Positions 1-8,011 of a stretch of 64,000 bases of DNA are shown piece after piece. Made by a program: the position numbers and the translations under genes. Origin of the DNA: Virgibacillus siamensis (lineage in GTDB: Bacteria > Bacillota > Bacilli > Bacillales > Amphibacillaceae); NCBI RefSeq assembly GCF_900162695.1, contig NZ_FUIH01000007.1, positions 2,294,001 through 2,358,000 on the forward strand, read 5' to 3'. Position 1 is the stretch's first letter; every line of letters begins with the position of its first letter. The notes under the pieces are model-generated. The model worked only from the letters and a program-made list of their open reading frames with translations. It had not been told where the DNA came from and did no database searches.

Positions 1-2
1 AA

Positions 3-167
3 ATAGATGATCTGAAAAGCAACCTGACAAAACGGATAGATGATACCTCCGTTCAGGATAATCTGGCAGATCAGATTGATTCGTTATTAAATGAACTGGA
101 AGACCAGTTGGACGACTTCAAAGATGGCATCTCCGACAAGCTTGATGATCTAAAAAATCGCTTTTGA
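3..167 (+). CDS. C-terminal end of a coiled-coil protein (partial)
   Basis: The reading frame is open from the left edge of the window to a TGA at 165-167 and gives 54 residues. These are rich in Asp, Leu, Lys and Gln, with a heptad-like spacing of Leu/Ile typical of a coiled coil (for example the segments IDDLKSNL and LEDQLDDFKD). It is followed directly by a strong intrinsic terminator, which supports it as a real gene end. The start and any N-terminal domain lie outside the window. The family cannot be named from this tail; YtxH-like and other stress-related coiled-coil proteins are possible. Confidence 0.7.
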   Translation: MDDLKSNLTKRIDDTSVQDNLADQIDSLLNELEDQLDDFKDGISDKLDDLKNRF

Positions 168-177
168 TTAACTTTGA

Positions 178-218
178 ACTGCCCTCTATCTTCTGACTTG
201 ATAGAGGGCAGTTTTTTA
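178..218 (+). terminator. Intrinsic terminator after the coiled-coil gene
   Basis: A perfect 14-bp stem (arms AACTGCCCTCTATC and its complement) with a 9-base loop is followed by a run of T. It lies just after the TGA at 165-167, so it ends the left-edge transcript and separates it from the next gene. Confidence 0.9.
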
Positions 219-243
219 TCAACTTAATTGAGGAGGTTTCATA

Positions 244-498
244 ATGGCAATTGTATGGACATTAATTATCGGGGGATTAATTGGGTGGATATCCTCCCTC
301 ATTATTGGAATTGATATTCCAGGAGGGATCATCGGCAATATTATTGTTGGGTTTATCGGGGCATGGCTCGGTGTATTATTACTTGGAGAATGGGGACCCC
401 TATTCAAAGGCGTGTACATTCTCCCCACCCTGATAGGATCCCTGATACTAGTGAGCGTAGTAAGCTATATAGGAGTAATCAGAAACAACTATCATTAG
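244..498 (+). CDS. GlsB/YeaQ/YmgE family small membrane protein
   Basis: An 84-residue, very hydrophobic, glycine-rich protein with about three membrane segments: roughly residues 3-22, 28-48 and 55-77. The start MAIVWTLIIGGLIGW and the repeated G-G-I/G-N-I-I-V-G pattern are typical of the GlsB/YeaQ/YmgE (transglycosylase-associated, Pfam Transgly_assoc) family. Members are induced by envelope or general stress, but their molecular role is unknown. A clear AGGAGG ribosome site at 231-236 precedes the ATG. The usual family member ends after the third helix, as here. It appears to be monocistronic. Confidence 0.85.
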   Translation: MAIVWTLIIGGLIGWISSLIIGIDIPGGIIGNIIVGFIGAWLGVLLLGEWGPLFKGVYILPTLIGSLILVSVVSYIGVIRNNYH

Positions 499-604
499 CT
501 GCATTCAACAAAATGAGGCATGATCCGGGTGGTGTCTGTCACCAGGTGAATTAGGTATGAAGAAGGCACTTATACTTCTTGCAGTAACGCTGCCGCAGCA
601 GGAA

Positions 605-720
605 ATATGGCATAGGTGAGACCCCGCAGCGCTTATACGCTGCGGGGTCTCCAGCCACCCGCGGTTAAGAATACACTGTTGTACGTATACTCGAAAATGA
701 AAGCAAATATTGTCCAACCG
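605..720. repeat. Dispersed intergenic repeat, short degenerate copy
   Basis: This stretch shares several blocks with 46395-46500: AGGTGAGACCCCGCA, then CC(A/G)CCCGCGGT(T/A)AAGAA(T/G)ACACTG, then CTCGAAA(A/G)TGAAAGC(A/G)AA. Both copies lie in non-coding DNA between genes. The block order is the same, so they are copies of one element. Its left part forms the hairpin at 618-651. Similar GC-rich intergenic repeats are common in halophilic Bacillaceae (recalled, not searched here). Confidence 0.75.
618..651. other. Perfect 14-bp hairpin inside the repeat
   Basis: The arms GAGACCCCGCAGCG and CGCTGCGGGGTCTC are exact complements around a 6-base loop. It lies between the 3' ends of the glsB-like gene and rocD, so it could block read-through in either direction, but neither side carries a T-tract. 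Confidence 0.6.
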
Positions 721-729
721 TGTTTTGTA

Positions 730-1923
730 TTATTTGGACAAAACTTTGTTTACTTTGTCAATTGCCCAATCAAGTTCGTCTTTACTGATGACGAGCGGCG
801 GTGCAAAACGGATTGTGTTTTCATGTGTTTCTTTGCACAGTACACCTTCTGCCTTCAATGCTTCACAATATTCACGGACCGGATGATTGAATTCAACCCC
901 GATGAACAACCCTCGGACACGGATTTCCTTTAATTCCGGATTGTCAATCTTACGTAATGCCTTCTCGAAGTAAGCTCCCATTTCCAGTGACCGTTCAACT
1001 AATTTTTCATCTTCAATCACATCAAGTGCAGCCATCGATACAGCACATGCCAATGGATTCCCGCCAAAAGTTGAACCATGTGAACCTGGCGTGAAGACGT
1101 CCATAATATTTTTGTTGGCAGCAATCGCGGATACCGGCATTACACCACCACCGAGTGCTTTCCCCATCACAAAAATATCCGGTACAACACCTTCCCATTC
1201 GCACGCGAACATTTTTCCTGTACGTGCAAAACCAGTTTGCACCTCATCCGCAATAAACAATACATTGTTTTCATCACAAATCTTGCGAATCGCTTTCAAA
1301 TAACCTTCCGGCGGGATCACAATTCCTGCTTCCCCCTGGATTGGTTCCACGATAATAGCAGCAGTATTAGGTGTAATTGATTCGCGGATTGCATCTGCAT
1401 CGCCATATTCCACTTTATTAATGTTTGGTACAAATGGACCGTAATCCTTCGTCGCACCGGGATCATTGGAAAGTGAAATAGCATTTAATGTCCGGCCGTG
1501 AAAGTTCCCTTTGGCGGCAATGATTTCCGCTTTGTTATCTTCCACACCTTTTACTTCATATGCCCAGCGGCGTGCTGCTTTAATAGCCGTTTCAACAGCT
1601 TCCACACCAGTATTCATCGGCAATACTTTATCTTTACCGGTCAAATCCGCAACACGCTTGGTCCATGGCCCCAGCAGTTCATTGTGAAATGCACGTGATG
1701 TCAATGTTACTTTACTAGCTTGATCTTTCAGTGCAGCAATGATTTTCGGATGACGGTGACCTTGATTTACAGCCGAATACGCACTCAGCATATCCATATA
1801 CTTATTGCCTTCCGGGTCCTTCACCCATACACCTTCAGCCTCTGCCACAACAACAGGCAGCGGATGATAGTTATGTGCACCATAATGTTCTGTTTGCTCA
1901 ATAATCTCATTGGATGAAACCAT
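730..1923 (-). CDS. rocD: Ornithine aminotransferase
   Basis: A 397-residue class III PLP aminotransferase that converts L-ornithine and 2-oxoglutarate to glutamate-5-semialdehyde and glutamate in arginine catabolism. The family signature is visible: LFIADEVQTGFARTGKMFA (PLP-binding Asp) followed by DIFVMGKALGGGVMPVSA with the Schiff-base lysine, and GSTFGGNPLACA near the C-terminus. The N-terminal segment with HNYHPLPVVVAEAEG is characteristic of ornithine aminotransferases (B. subtilis RocD is about 401 residues). It lies 62 bases downstream of rocA on the same strand with a GGAGG ribosome site, and is likely cotranscribed from the sigma-54 promoter in front of rocA. Confidence 0.95.
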   Translation of the reverse strand: MVSSNEIIEQTEHYGAHNYHPLPVVVAEAEGVWVKDPEGNKYMDMLSAYSAVNQGHRHPKIIAALKDQASKVTLTSRAFHNELLGPWTKRVADLTGKDKVLPMNTGVEAVETAIKAARRWAYEVKGVEDNKAEIIAAKGNFHGRTLNAISLSNDPGATKDYGPFVPNINKVEYGDADAIRESITPNTAAIIVEPIQGEAGIVIPPEGYLKAIRKICDENNVLFIADEVQTGFARTGKMFACEWEGVVPDIFVMGKALGGGVMPVSAIAANKNIMDVFTPGSHGSTFGGNPLACAVSMAALDVIEDEKLVERSLEMGAYFEKALRKIDNPELKEIRVRGLFIGVEFNHPVREYCEALKAEGVLCKETHENTIRFAPPLVISKDELDWAIDKVNKVLSK

Positions 1924-1985
1924 TTAAATTCCTCCTTTAATCCGGATGGAGCGGAATGTTATTGCAATCCGCTCCACTTCTGAAA

Positions 1986-3533
1986 TTAATACATTTCCGA
2001 TACTGTTTTTGCCATCATGTGAAGGGCAAGATAATCCGGTCCCCCAGCTTTGGAATCAGTACCGGACATTTTAAATCCGCCGAATGGCTGATACCCGACA
2101 ATCGCACCTGTACAGTTACGGTTGAAATAAAGGTTGCCGACATCAAATTCCATTGTCGCTTTGTTCAAGTGTTCACGATTCCGCGAAATAACAGCACCTG
2201 TTAAGCCATACTCCGAATTATTGGCCATTTCAAGCGCCTCATCGAAGTCGTTTGCTTTAGCAAATGCTACTACAGGTCCAAATATTTCTTCCTGCATAAT
2301 GCGGGCACTGATGTCCACATCAGCAAAGACAGTCGGCTGAATAAAGTAGCCTTTAGAGTAGTCGCCTTCTCCGCCTGCAACAAGTTTTCCTTCGTTCTTG
2401 CCAATTTCAATATAATCCATAATTTTATCATAAGCGCCTTGGTCAATAACAGGGCCCATATACGTATCGTGTGTTTTTGTTTCGCCAACAGTCAATTCAT
2501 TCGTGCGCTTCACCACTTTTTCCAGCACTTCATCATAAATATCTTTGTGCACAACCGCACGGGATCCCGCTGAACATTTTTGTCCGGAAAATCCGAATGC
2601 GGAAGTGACAATAGCTTCCACTGCAACATCAATATCTGCTTCACTGTCAACAACTACGGTATCTTTACCGCCCATTTCCACGATAACGCGTTTCAGATGA
2701 TTTTGTTCTTCCTGGACTGCAGCCGCACGTCCATACAAGCGCGTACCTACATCACGAGATCCAGTAAACGTGATTAGAGACGTTTTCGGATGATCAACAA
2801 GATAATCTCCGACTTCTGCACCGCTGCCGGGAAGGAAATTAATAACACCATCCGGCATACCTGCCTCTACCAGCACATCGACAAATTCAGCTGCAATAAC
2901 CGGTGTCGCACTCGCAGGCTTCAAAATTGTCGTATTACCAGTTACAAGTGGTGCAACGGTGGTACCAACCATGATTGCAAAGGCAAAATTCCATGGTGGA
3001 ATCGTTACTGCAACTCCCGTTGGAATATACATATAACGGTTATACTCACCAGGTCTGCTGTTGATTTTCTTCCCCTGATCCAATTCAATCATTTGACGTG
3101 CATAATATTCCATGAAATCAATACCTTCAGCGATATCCGCGTCCGCTTCTTTCCATGGCTTACCACCTTCTTTAATAAGCAGTGCCGTAAATTCCGCTTT
3201 TCTGCGGCGGACAATAGCAGCTGCACGGATGAGAATATTAGCACGGTCCACAGCTTTTGTGAACTTCCACGTTTGAAACGCTTTTTCTGCAGCCTGAACA
3301 GCTTTTTCAGCTTCTTCCTGACCTGCTTTTGCTACGGTTCCAATAATTTCTTCTTTATTCCCGGGGTTTATGGATGTAATTTTTTTATCGGTTGATACAT
3401 CTTCGCCACCGATTAAAAGATCATAATGCTTGCCAAGTGTCCCCTGTACTTTTTTCATTGCAGCATTAAGCTTTTGACGGTTTTCGTCTACTGTAAAATC
3501 TGTGAATGGTTCGTGTTTATATGGTGTTAACAT
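1986..3533 (-). CDS. rocA: 1-pyrroline-5-carboxylate dehydrogenase
   Basis: A 515-residue aldehyde dehydrogenase that oxidises glutamate-5-semialdehyde (in equilibrium with pyrroline-5-carboxylate) to glutamate, the step after RocD. Catalytic motifs are present: the general-base Glu in VIVEMGGKD, and the nucleophile Cys in SGQKCSAGSR. The N-terminal MLTPYKHEPFTDFTVDENR and the full length match the Bacillus RocA/PutC type rather than a PutA fusion. It is the first gene of a rocA-rocD unit. A sigma-54 promoter with two upstream palindromes lies immediately ahead, so control by the divergent RocR in response to arginine or ornithine is expected from B. subtilis. Confidence 0.95.
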   Translation of the reverse strand: MLTPYKHEPFTDFTVDENRQKLNAAMKKVQGTLGKHYDLLIGGEDVSTDKKITSINPGNKEEIIGTVAKAGQEEAEKAVQAAEKAFQTWKFTKAVDRANILIRAAAIVRRRKAEFTALLIKEGGKPWKEADADIAEGIDFMEYYARQMIELDQGKKINSRPGEYNRYMYIPTGVAVTIPPWNFAFAIMVGTTVAPLVTGNTTILKPASATPVIAAEFVDVLVEAGMPDGVINFLPGSGAEVGDYLVDHPKTSLITFTGSRDVGTRLYGRAAAVQEEQNHLKRVIVEMGGKDTVVVDSEADIDVAVEAIVTSAFGFSGQKCSAGSRAVVHKDIYDEVLEKVVKRTNELTVGETKTHDTYMGPVIDQGAYDKIMDYIEIGKNEGKLVAGGEGDYSKGYFIQPTVFADVDISARIMQEEIFGPVVAFAKANDFDEALEMANNSEYGLTGAVISRNREHLNKATMEFDVGNLYFNRNCTGAIVGYQPFGGFKMSGTDSKAGGPDYLALHMMAKTVSEMY

Positions 3534-3576
3534 GTAAGCCCTCCCAAAATAATTAATCCGTACTTATGACTCTTCA

Positions 3577-3592
3577 AGCAATTTTCGTGCCA
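3577..3592 (-). promoter_or_regulatory. Sigma-54 (SigL) -24/-12 promoter of rocA
   Basis: On the minus strand the sequence TGGCACGAAAATTGCT matches the sigma-54 consensus, with the invariant GG and GC in the right spacing. It sits about 45 bases upstream of the rocA start codon, with transcription expected to begin near 3567. A sigma-54 activator gene (rocR) lies next door. Confidence 0.92.
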
Positions 3593-3631
3593 ACTATAAA
3601 ATGCCAGCAGTAGCAGCATTCCTTGTGAGCA

Positions 3632-3686
3632 TATGCAAAATTACTTTGCATATATTTGCTGGTTCTATGCAAAATTATTTTGCATA
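3632..3686. promoter_or_regulatory. Two RocR-type upstream activating palindromes
   Basis: Two inverted repeats occur, at 3632-3653 and 3666-3686. Each has arms TATGCAAAA and its complement around a short centre; the second is nearly perfect and the first has one mismatch. They match the known B. subtilis RocR UAS pattern (ATGCAAAA...TTTTGCAT). Their centres are about 33 bp apart, three helical turns, and they lie 45-110 bp upstream of the sigma-54 promoter, the geometry expected for an enhancer. Confidence 0.9.
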
Positions 3687-3732
3687 AATGGTGACCTTCT
3701 TTTAAAATAAATTTATAGGAGGATACAATTTT

Positions 3733-5124
3733 ATGAACAAACATGATGTGCAGTCCCTGGTTCATATGAACGATTTATATCAACAACTATTGGACGAGGT
3801 AAATGTCGGTATCCATGCTATTAATGAACAGGGGAATTCAATTATTTACAATAAAAAAATGATGGAAATCGAATCGATGGAAAGTGCCGATGTTCTTGGC
3901 AAAAATGTGCTGGATGTATTTTCTTTTCACGAAAATCAGCACAGTACGCTTGTCCATGCCTTGAAAACAGGAAAAGTCACCAAAGATGTCAGACAGACGT
4001 ACTTCAACAATAAGGGCGAGGAAATTACCACAGTAAATAATACATTTCCGATCATAAGGAATGGAAAAATTACCGAGGCAGTTGAAATCGCCAAAGATGT
4101 GACCCAGCTCGAGAATGTTATCAAGGAAAATGTACTGCGTAAGAAAAACAGTAACTATACATTTGACCAAATTATCGGAAATAGTGAAGCATTTACTTCA
4201 GTCATTGAGGAGGCGAAATTGGGAACAAGAACTACTTCATCTGTATTGATTGTCGGTGAGACCGGGACCGGTAAGGAACTGTTTGCTCAGAGCATCCATA
4301 ATGGCAGTAACCGGTCGGATGCACCATTCGTCGCCCAAAACTGTGCAGCCATTCCGGAAAGTCTAATGGAAAGTCTATTGTTCGGCACGCAAAAAGGTGC
4401 ATTCACGGATGCCGTCAATTCACCCGGCCTTTTCGAACAGGCAGATGGCGGCACATTGCTTCTTGACGAAATTAACTCGCTTGATATGGCGCTGCAGGCA
4501 AAACTGCTGCGTGTCATCCAGGAAAAAACAATCCGGCGAATCGGCGGGACAAAAGATAAAAAAATTGATGTCCGCATTATCGCAACCGTAAACGAAGACC
4601 CGGCTGAAATTTTGGCGAACAATCAAATACGAAAAGATCTATTTTACCGTCTAAGTGTGATTACATTGCACATTCCGCCATTACGGGAACGAAAGCAAGA
4701 CATTATGCCCTTGGTTCAGGAATTTATAAAAAAGTATAATGCCCTATTCCATATGCATGTACAGGAAATCAGCAGCAAAGCCATTTCACTTCTTTACCAG
4801 CATGACTGGCCAGGCAATGTGCGGGAACTGGAACATACGATCGAAGGAGCTATGAACCTGATTATTGATGAGTCTGAAATCCAGCCGCATCATCTGCCCA
4901 TCCGCTTCCGGAAAAGGTATCAGCGTAACAATAAGGAACACGAAAGCAATAGGACTGCTCCAGTGAATCATTCAGCAAACTTGCATGATAAACTAAATGA
5001 TGTCGAAAAGGCGTATGTCAAACAAGTGCTCACTGAAAATAATCACAATATCACACAAACTGCAAAAAAACTTGGCATCAGCAGACAGAGCCTGCAATAC
5101 AGAATGAAAAAGTATACGCTTTAA
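3733..5124 (+). CDS. rocR: RocR, sigma-54-dependent activator of arginine catabolism
   Basis: A 463-residue enhancer-binding protein, close to B. subtilis RocR in length. A PAS-like sensory domain covers about residues 15-130 and an AAA+ domain about 143-385. Walker A is GETGTGKE at 175-182, Walker B is TLLLDE at 241-246. A Fis-type helix-turn-helix lies at the C-terminus (ITQTAKKLGISRQSLQYRMKK). The loop that contacts sigma-54 reads GAFTDA at 222-227 rather than the common GAFTGA. It is divergent from rocA-rocD and has an AGGAGG ribosome site. It should bind the palindromes in the shared upstream region and open the sigma-54 promoter when arginine, ornithine or citrulline is present, by analogy with B. 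subtilis. Confidence 0.93.
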   Translation: MNKHDVQSLVHMNDLYQQLLDEVNVGIHAINEQGNSIIYNKKMMEIESMESADVLGKNVLDVFSFHENQHSTLVHALKTGKVTKDVRQTYFNNKGEEITTVNNTFPIIRNGKITEAVEIAKDVTQLENVIKENVLRKKNSNYTFDQIIGNSEAFTSVIEEAKLGTRTTSSVLIVGETGTGKELFAQSIHNGSNRSDAPFVAQNCAAIPESLMESLLFGTQKGAFTDAVNSPGLFEQADGGTLLLDEINSLDMALQAKLLRVIQEKTIRRIGGTKDKKIDVRIIATVNEDPAEILANNQIRKDLFYRLSVITLHIPPLRERKQDIMPLVQEFIKKYNALFHMHVQEISSKAISLLYQHDWPGNVRELEHTIEGAMNLIIDESEIQPHHLPIRFRKRYQRNNKEHESNRTAPVNHSANLHDKLNDVEKAYVKQVLTENNHNITQTAKKLGISRQSLQYRMKKYTL

Positions 5125-5153
5125 ATACCGCTATGGGCAGGCATTGCTGCATA

Positions 5154-5921
5154 TTAATCCACATTTTCAAGCCTGCCCTCAAGCATTTGCATACGATTAT
5201 TGAACAATGTCGGATATGACAGAAAACCGAGCATGATACTCGAGATAACTGCTGTAGTCAAAAGAAGAAATAAAATCAGCAATTGAAATAACACTGCCTG
5301 AACCGGATCAGCACCTGCAATAATTTGCCCGCTCATCATACCCGGAAGCTGTACAAGACCCATCGTTTTCTGTTTTTCGATTGTTGGAATGGTGCTTGCC
5401 CTGATTGAAGTCATCAGCTGCCTATGTACCGCCTGTTTTGGTGTACCGCCAAGTGACAGAATCAATTCAACTTCTTCTGTACGTGATCCCAATTCAGACG
5501 TGAACCGGTTCAGAAAGAGAATTCCAAGCACCATCGCGTTGCCGATAACCATTCCGCTAATTGGGATTATGTACTGTGCAGTCGGTGGTGTAATGTTCAA
5601 AAGAAGTAAAATTGCCTGCGTTAATATTTCAATAAAAACAAACGTGACCACTAATTTCCAGGTGATTCCAGTAATGGATGCACCTTTTTTTCGGGCATTC
5701 TCCGTAGCCGCCACAATCATAAGCACAATCATTAATACGATGTAAATCATATTTTCCGAATCAAATACAAATTGCAACAGGTATCCAACGACAAGTAATT
5801 GGATAATGGATCGTACTGTCGCAATAATGGTATCCTTCTCCAAGCCCAGATTTAAAGTTTTGGAAAGGATAAGCGGAATAATAACAAAAACCAGCGTAAT
5901 GGCCAATGTAAGAAAACTCAT
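5154..5921 (-). CDS. fetB: FetB-like ABC exporter permease (UPF0014)
   Basis: A 255-residue integral membrane protein with about seven hydrophobic segments. It has the family's conserved cytoplasmic stretch GLEKDTIIATVRSIIQL near residue 30 and the later RASTIPTIEKQKTMGLVQLPGMMSGQI block. The family is UPF0014 (E. coli YbbM/FetB), part of an exporter linked to iron homeostasis and peroxide resistance in E. coli. Its ATG overlaps the stop of the upstream ATPase gene by four bases (ATGA), so the two are translationally coupled. The metal specificity in this organism is inferred from the family only. Confidence 0.88.
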   Translation of the reverse strand: MSFLTLAITLVFVIIPLILSKTLNLGLEKDTIIATVRSIIQLLVVGYLLQFVFDSENMIYIVLMIVLMIVAATENARKKGASITGITWKLVVTFVFIEILTQAILLLLNITPPTAQYIIPISGMVIGNAMVLGILFLNRFTSELGSRTEEVELILSLGGTPKQAVHRQLMTSIRASTIPTIEKQKTMGLVQLPGMMSGQIIAGADPVQAVLFQLLILFLLLTTAVISSIMLGFLSYPTLFNNRMQMLEGRLENVD

Positions 5922-6649
5922 TCCACTTCCCCCTTTACAAAATGCCTTACCCGGTCATTCTTCGGATTTTTCAGGAAGTCGCTTTTTCCTGATTCAATCA
6001 ATTCCCCGCCCATCATCACCCACGTATACAGACCAACATCCAAGGCCTGTTCCAGGTTATGTGTGATCCAAACAATGGTTGTCCCGTATTCCGAATTGAT
6101 TCGTTTAATAAGCTGTTCGATATCCTGCTGAGAAACATTATCCAGTGAAGAAGTAATTTCATCAAGCAGCAGTATATCCGGACGATTCACTAGCGTACGG
6201 GCAATTGACAGCTTTTGACGCTGTCCCCCGGACAAGTCCTTATTGTTCCGATTCAGGAATGTTTTTTCCAGTCCAACTAACTGCAATAATGATTCCGCCT
6301 TATCATCAGGCAATGTTTTTCCCTGCAGTTTGAGTGGAAGTTCGAGATTATCCCTGACACTACCGGGAATCATCGTCGCATCCTGCAAAGCAATCCCGAC
6401 ATTCCGCCGCAATTCCACCGGATCATAGCTGTTAATATGCTTTTCATGTATGTAAATATCTCCTGCATTCGGTGATTTCAGTCCATTACACAACCGGAAC
6501 ACTGTTGTTTTTCCAGCGCCCGAAGGACCAACAACAGTCGTTATAGCACCTTTTAAAAAGGAACCGGTAAGATTATGAAGAATTTGTGTACCATTTAATG
6601 CATAACTGACTTCCTTGAATTCAATTGCCTTGTCTTCCTGAGCGTTCAT
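5918..6649 (-). CDS. fetA: FetA-like ABC exporter ATPase
   Basis: A 243-residue single ABC ATPase. Walker A is GPSGAGKTT near residue 40, the signature is LSGGQRQKLS, and Walker B is ILLLDEITSSLD followed by WITHN. It is the partner of the UPF0014 permease encoded directly downstream (E. coli FetA/YbbL), together forming a putative iron or metal exporter in the cytoplasmic membrane. Ribosome site and start ATG are ordinary. An extended -10 element lies about 60 bases upstream. Confidence 0.88.
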   Translation of the reverse strand: MNAQEDKAIEFKEVSYALNGTQILHNLTGSFLKGAITTVVGPSGAGKTTVFRLCNGLKSPNAGDIYIHEKHINSYDPVELRRNVGIALQDATMIPGSVRDNLELPLKLQGKTLPDDKAESLLQLVGLEKTFLNRNNKDLSGGQRQKLSIARTLVNRPDILLLDEITSSLDNVSQQDIEQLIKRINSEYGTTIVWITHNLEQALDVGLYTWVMMGGELIESGKSDFLKNPKNDRVRHFVKGEVE

Positions 6650-7036
6650 ATAACTCCACCCCGTTTTCTACCCTGATTGAACGTGCTGTATAGCTGACAT
6701 ACCTTATTATACCATTCACATATTATAGAATCCTTAATCAAGGTTACGTTCCCTTGGTGAACACGGATATGCTTAATTTTCTGTCATTTATGCTCGAATT
6801 GGTCCCCTTTCTTGATAAATTATCATTAAATTCAGCTCCGAAAACCTGGATAACTGCAAGAATTAGAGTTGTTAAAGGTAATTCGTCATAGTCTATTTGC
6901 CATTTGTTCATAATCTGCAAGTCTTATAGAATCAAAGGTAACTTAAGAAAAGGAGGTCTAAAGTATCTTTCGTTTCAGCACTTCATCCGAGAGTGATTCA
7001 TACAGCAATGGAATCAATTTAAAGGAGATGGATTAC
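6650..7036. other. Intergenic region between divergent fetA and glpQ
   Basis: No gene is visible. On the minus strand TGGTATAAT (with the -10 hexamer at 6704-6709) is a possible extended -10 promoter for fetAB. On the plus strand an isolated strong Shine-Dalgarno-like AAAAGGAGG at 6949-6957 is not followed by any start codon at a suitable distance; it may be a decayed leader. I see no convincing promoter for the phosphodiesterase gene. Confidence 0.4.
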
Positions 7037-7927
7037 ATGCGGAAAATGTCGTTAAGCCTTGTCGTATTAGTAGCTCTATCGGTCCTTCTGCTGCCGATGC
7101 AAACTTTCGCCTTTACAACGTCAAATGCGAAAGAACCGGCACTGAATCCGAACCGCATTCTGAATGTAGCACACCGCGGAGCATCCGGACATGCACCGGA
7201 ACATACAATGGCATCCTATGAACTCGGCGAAAAAATGCATGGCGATTATATTGAAGTAGATTTGCAAATGACGAAAGACGGCGTCCTGATTGCAATGCAC
7301 GATGAAAAAGTAGACCGGACAACTAATGGAACAGGCTACGTAAAAGATAAGACACTTGCGGAAATCAAACAACTTGATGCAGGATCCTGGTTCAACGAAA
7401 AATATCCGGATAAAGCAAACCCGGCATACGAAGGATTAGAAGTCCCGACATTGGAAGAAATCATTCAGAAATTCGGTCGTGGAGAACGGTATTATATTGA
7501 AACTAAATCACCGGATGTTTACCCGGGAATGGAAAAAGAGTTACTTAAAATTTTAGATAAGTATAAATTGATTGGACCAAACGCACCATCGAGCAAAGTT
7601 CTTATCCAATCGTTCAGTGAGGAAAGTCTATCAATTGTTCACGCGATGAATCCTGATATTCCGCTTATCCAATTAATCTCGTATTCCGAGCCTGCAGCCA
7701 TAACCAATGCAGAACTGGATGAAATCGCATCATATGCGGTTGGAATAGGTGCCAGTCACACTAAAATTGATAAAGATTATGTTCAGAAAGTCCGCGAGCA
7801 TGACCTGCTTATGCACCCGTATACCGTAAACACGAAAGAAGACATGAATAAGGTGCTGGATTGGGGCGCAACCGGAATGTTCACTAACTATCCCGATCGG
7901 TTGAATGAAGTAATGCGAAGTAGGTGA
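7037..7927 (+). CDS. glpQ: Secreted glycerophosphodiester phosphodiesterase
   Basis: A GDPD-family enzyme of 296 residues that hydrolyses glycerophosphodiesters to glycerol-3-phosphate and an alcohol. A signal peptide covers about residues 1-26 (MRKM, then a hydrophobic core ending MQTFAFTTS). Family motifs follow: AHRGASGHAPEHT (catalytic His and metal ligands), YIEVDLQMTKDGVLIAMHD, and later YYIETKSP. The ATG at 7028 lies inside the ribosome site AAAGGAG, so the ATG at 7037 with 9-base spacing is chosen. It likely acts outside the membrane on phospholipid head-group esters or teichoic acid-derived diesters. It is monocistronic and followed by a terminator. Confidence 0.92.
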   Translation: MRKMSLSLVVLVALSVLLLPMQTFAFTTSNAKEPALNPNRILNVAHRGASGHAPEHTMASYELGEKMHGDYIEVDLQMTKDGVLIAMHDEKVDRTTNGTGYVKDKTLAEIKQLDAGSWFNEKYPDKANPAYEGLEVPTLEEIIQKFGRGERYYIETKSPDVYPGMEKELLKILDKYKLIGPNAPSSKVLIQSFSEESLSIVHAMNPDIPLIQLISYSEPAAITNAELDEIASYAVGIGASHTKIDKDYVQKVREHDLLMHPYTVNTKEDMNKVLDWGATGMFTNYPDRLNEVMRSR

Positions 7928-7935
7928 TGAATGAA

Positions 7936-7973
7936 AAGACCTGGGCTGCGTTAAAGCAGCTTAGGCCTTTGAT
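7936..7973 (+). terminator. Terminator-like hairpin after glpQ
   Basis: A 10-bp stem (CCTGGGCTGC with GCAGCTTAGG, including G-T pairs) with a 6-base loop is followed by CCTTTGATTTTTC. It lies ten bases after the stop codon and between convergent genes. Confidence 0.65.
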
Positions 7974-8011
7974 TTTTCAATATTATAAGTCATTTAATCT
8001 CCCAATCTACT

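Noticed and set aside
618..651. Intrinsic terminator for the GlsB-like gene or rocD
   Set aside because: The hairpin is perfect but has no T-tract on either side and belongs to a repeated element, so it is listed as a hairpin only.
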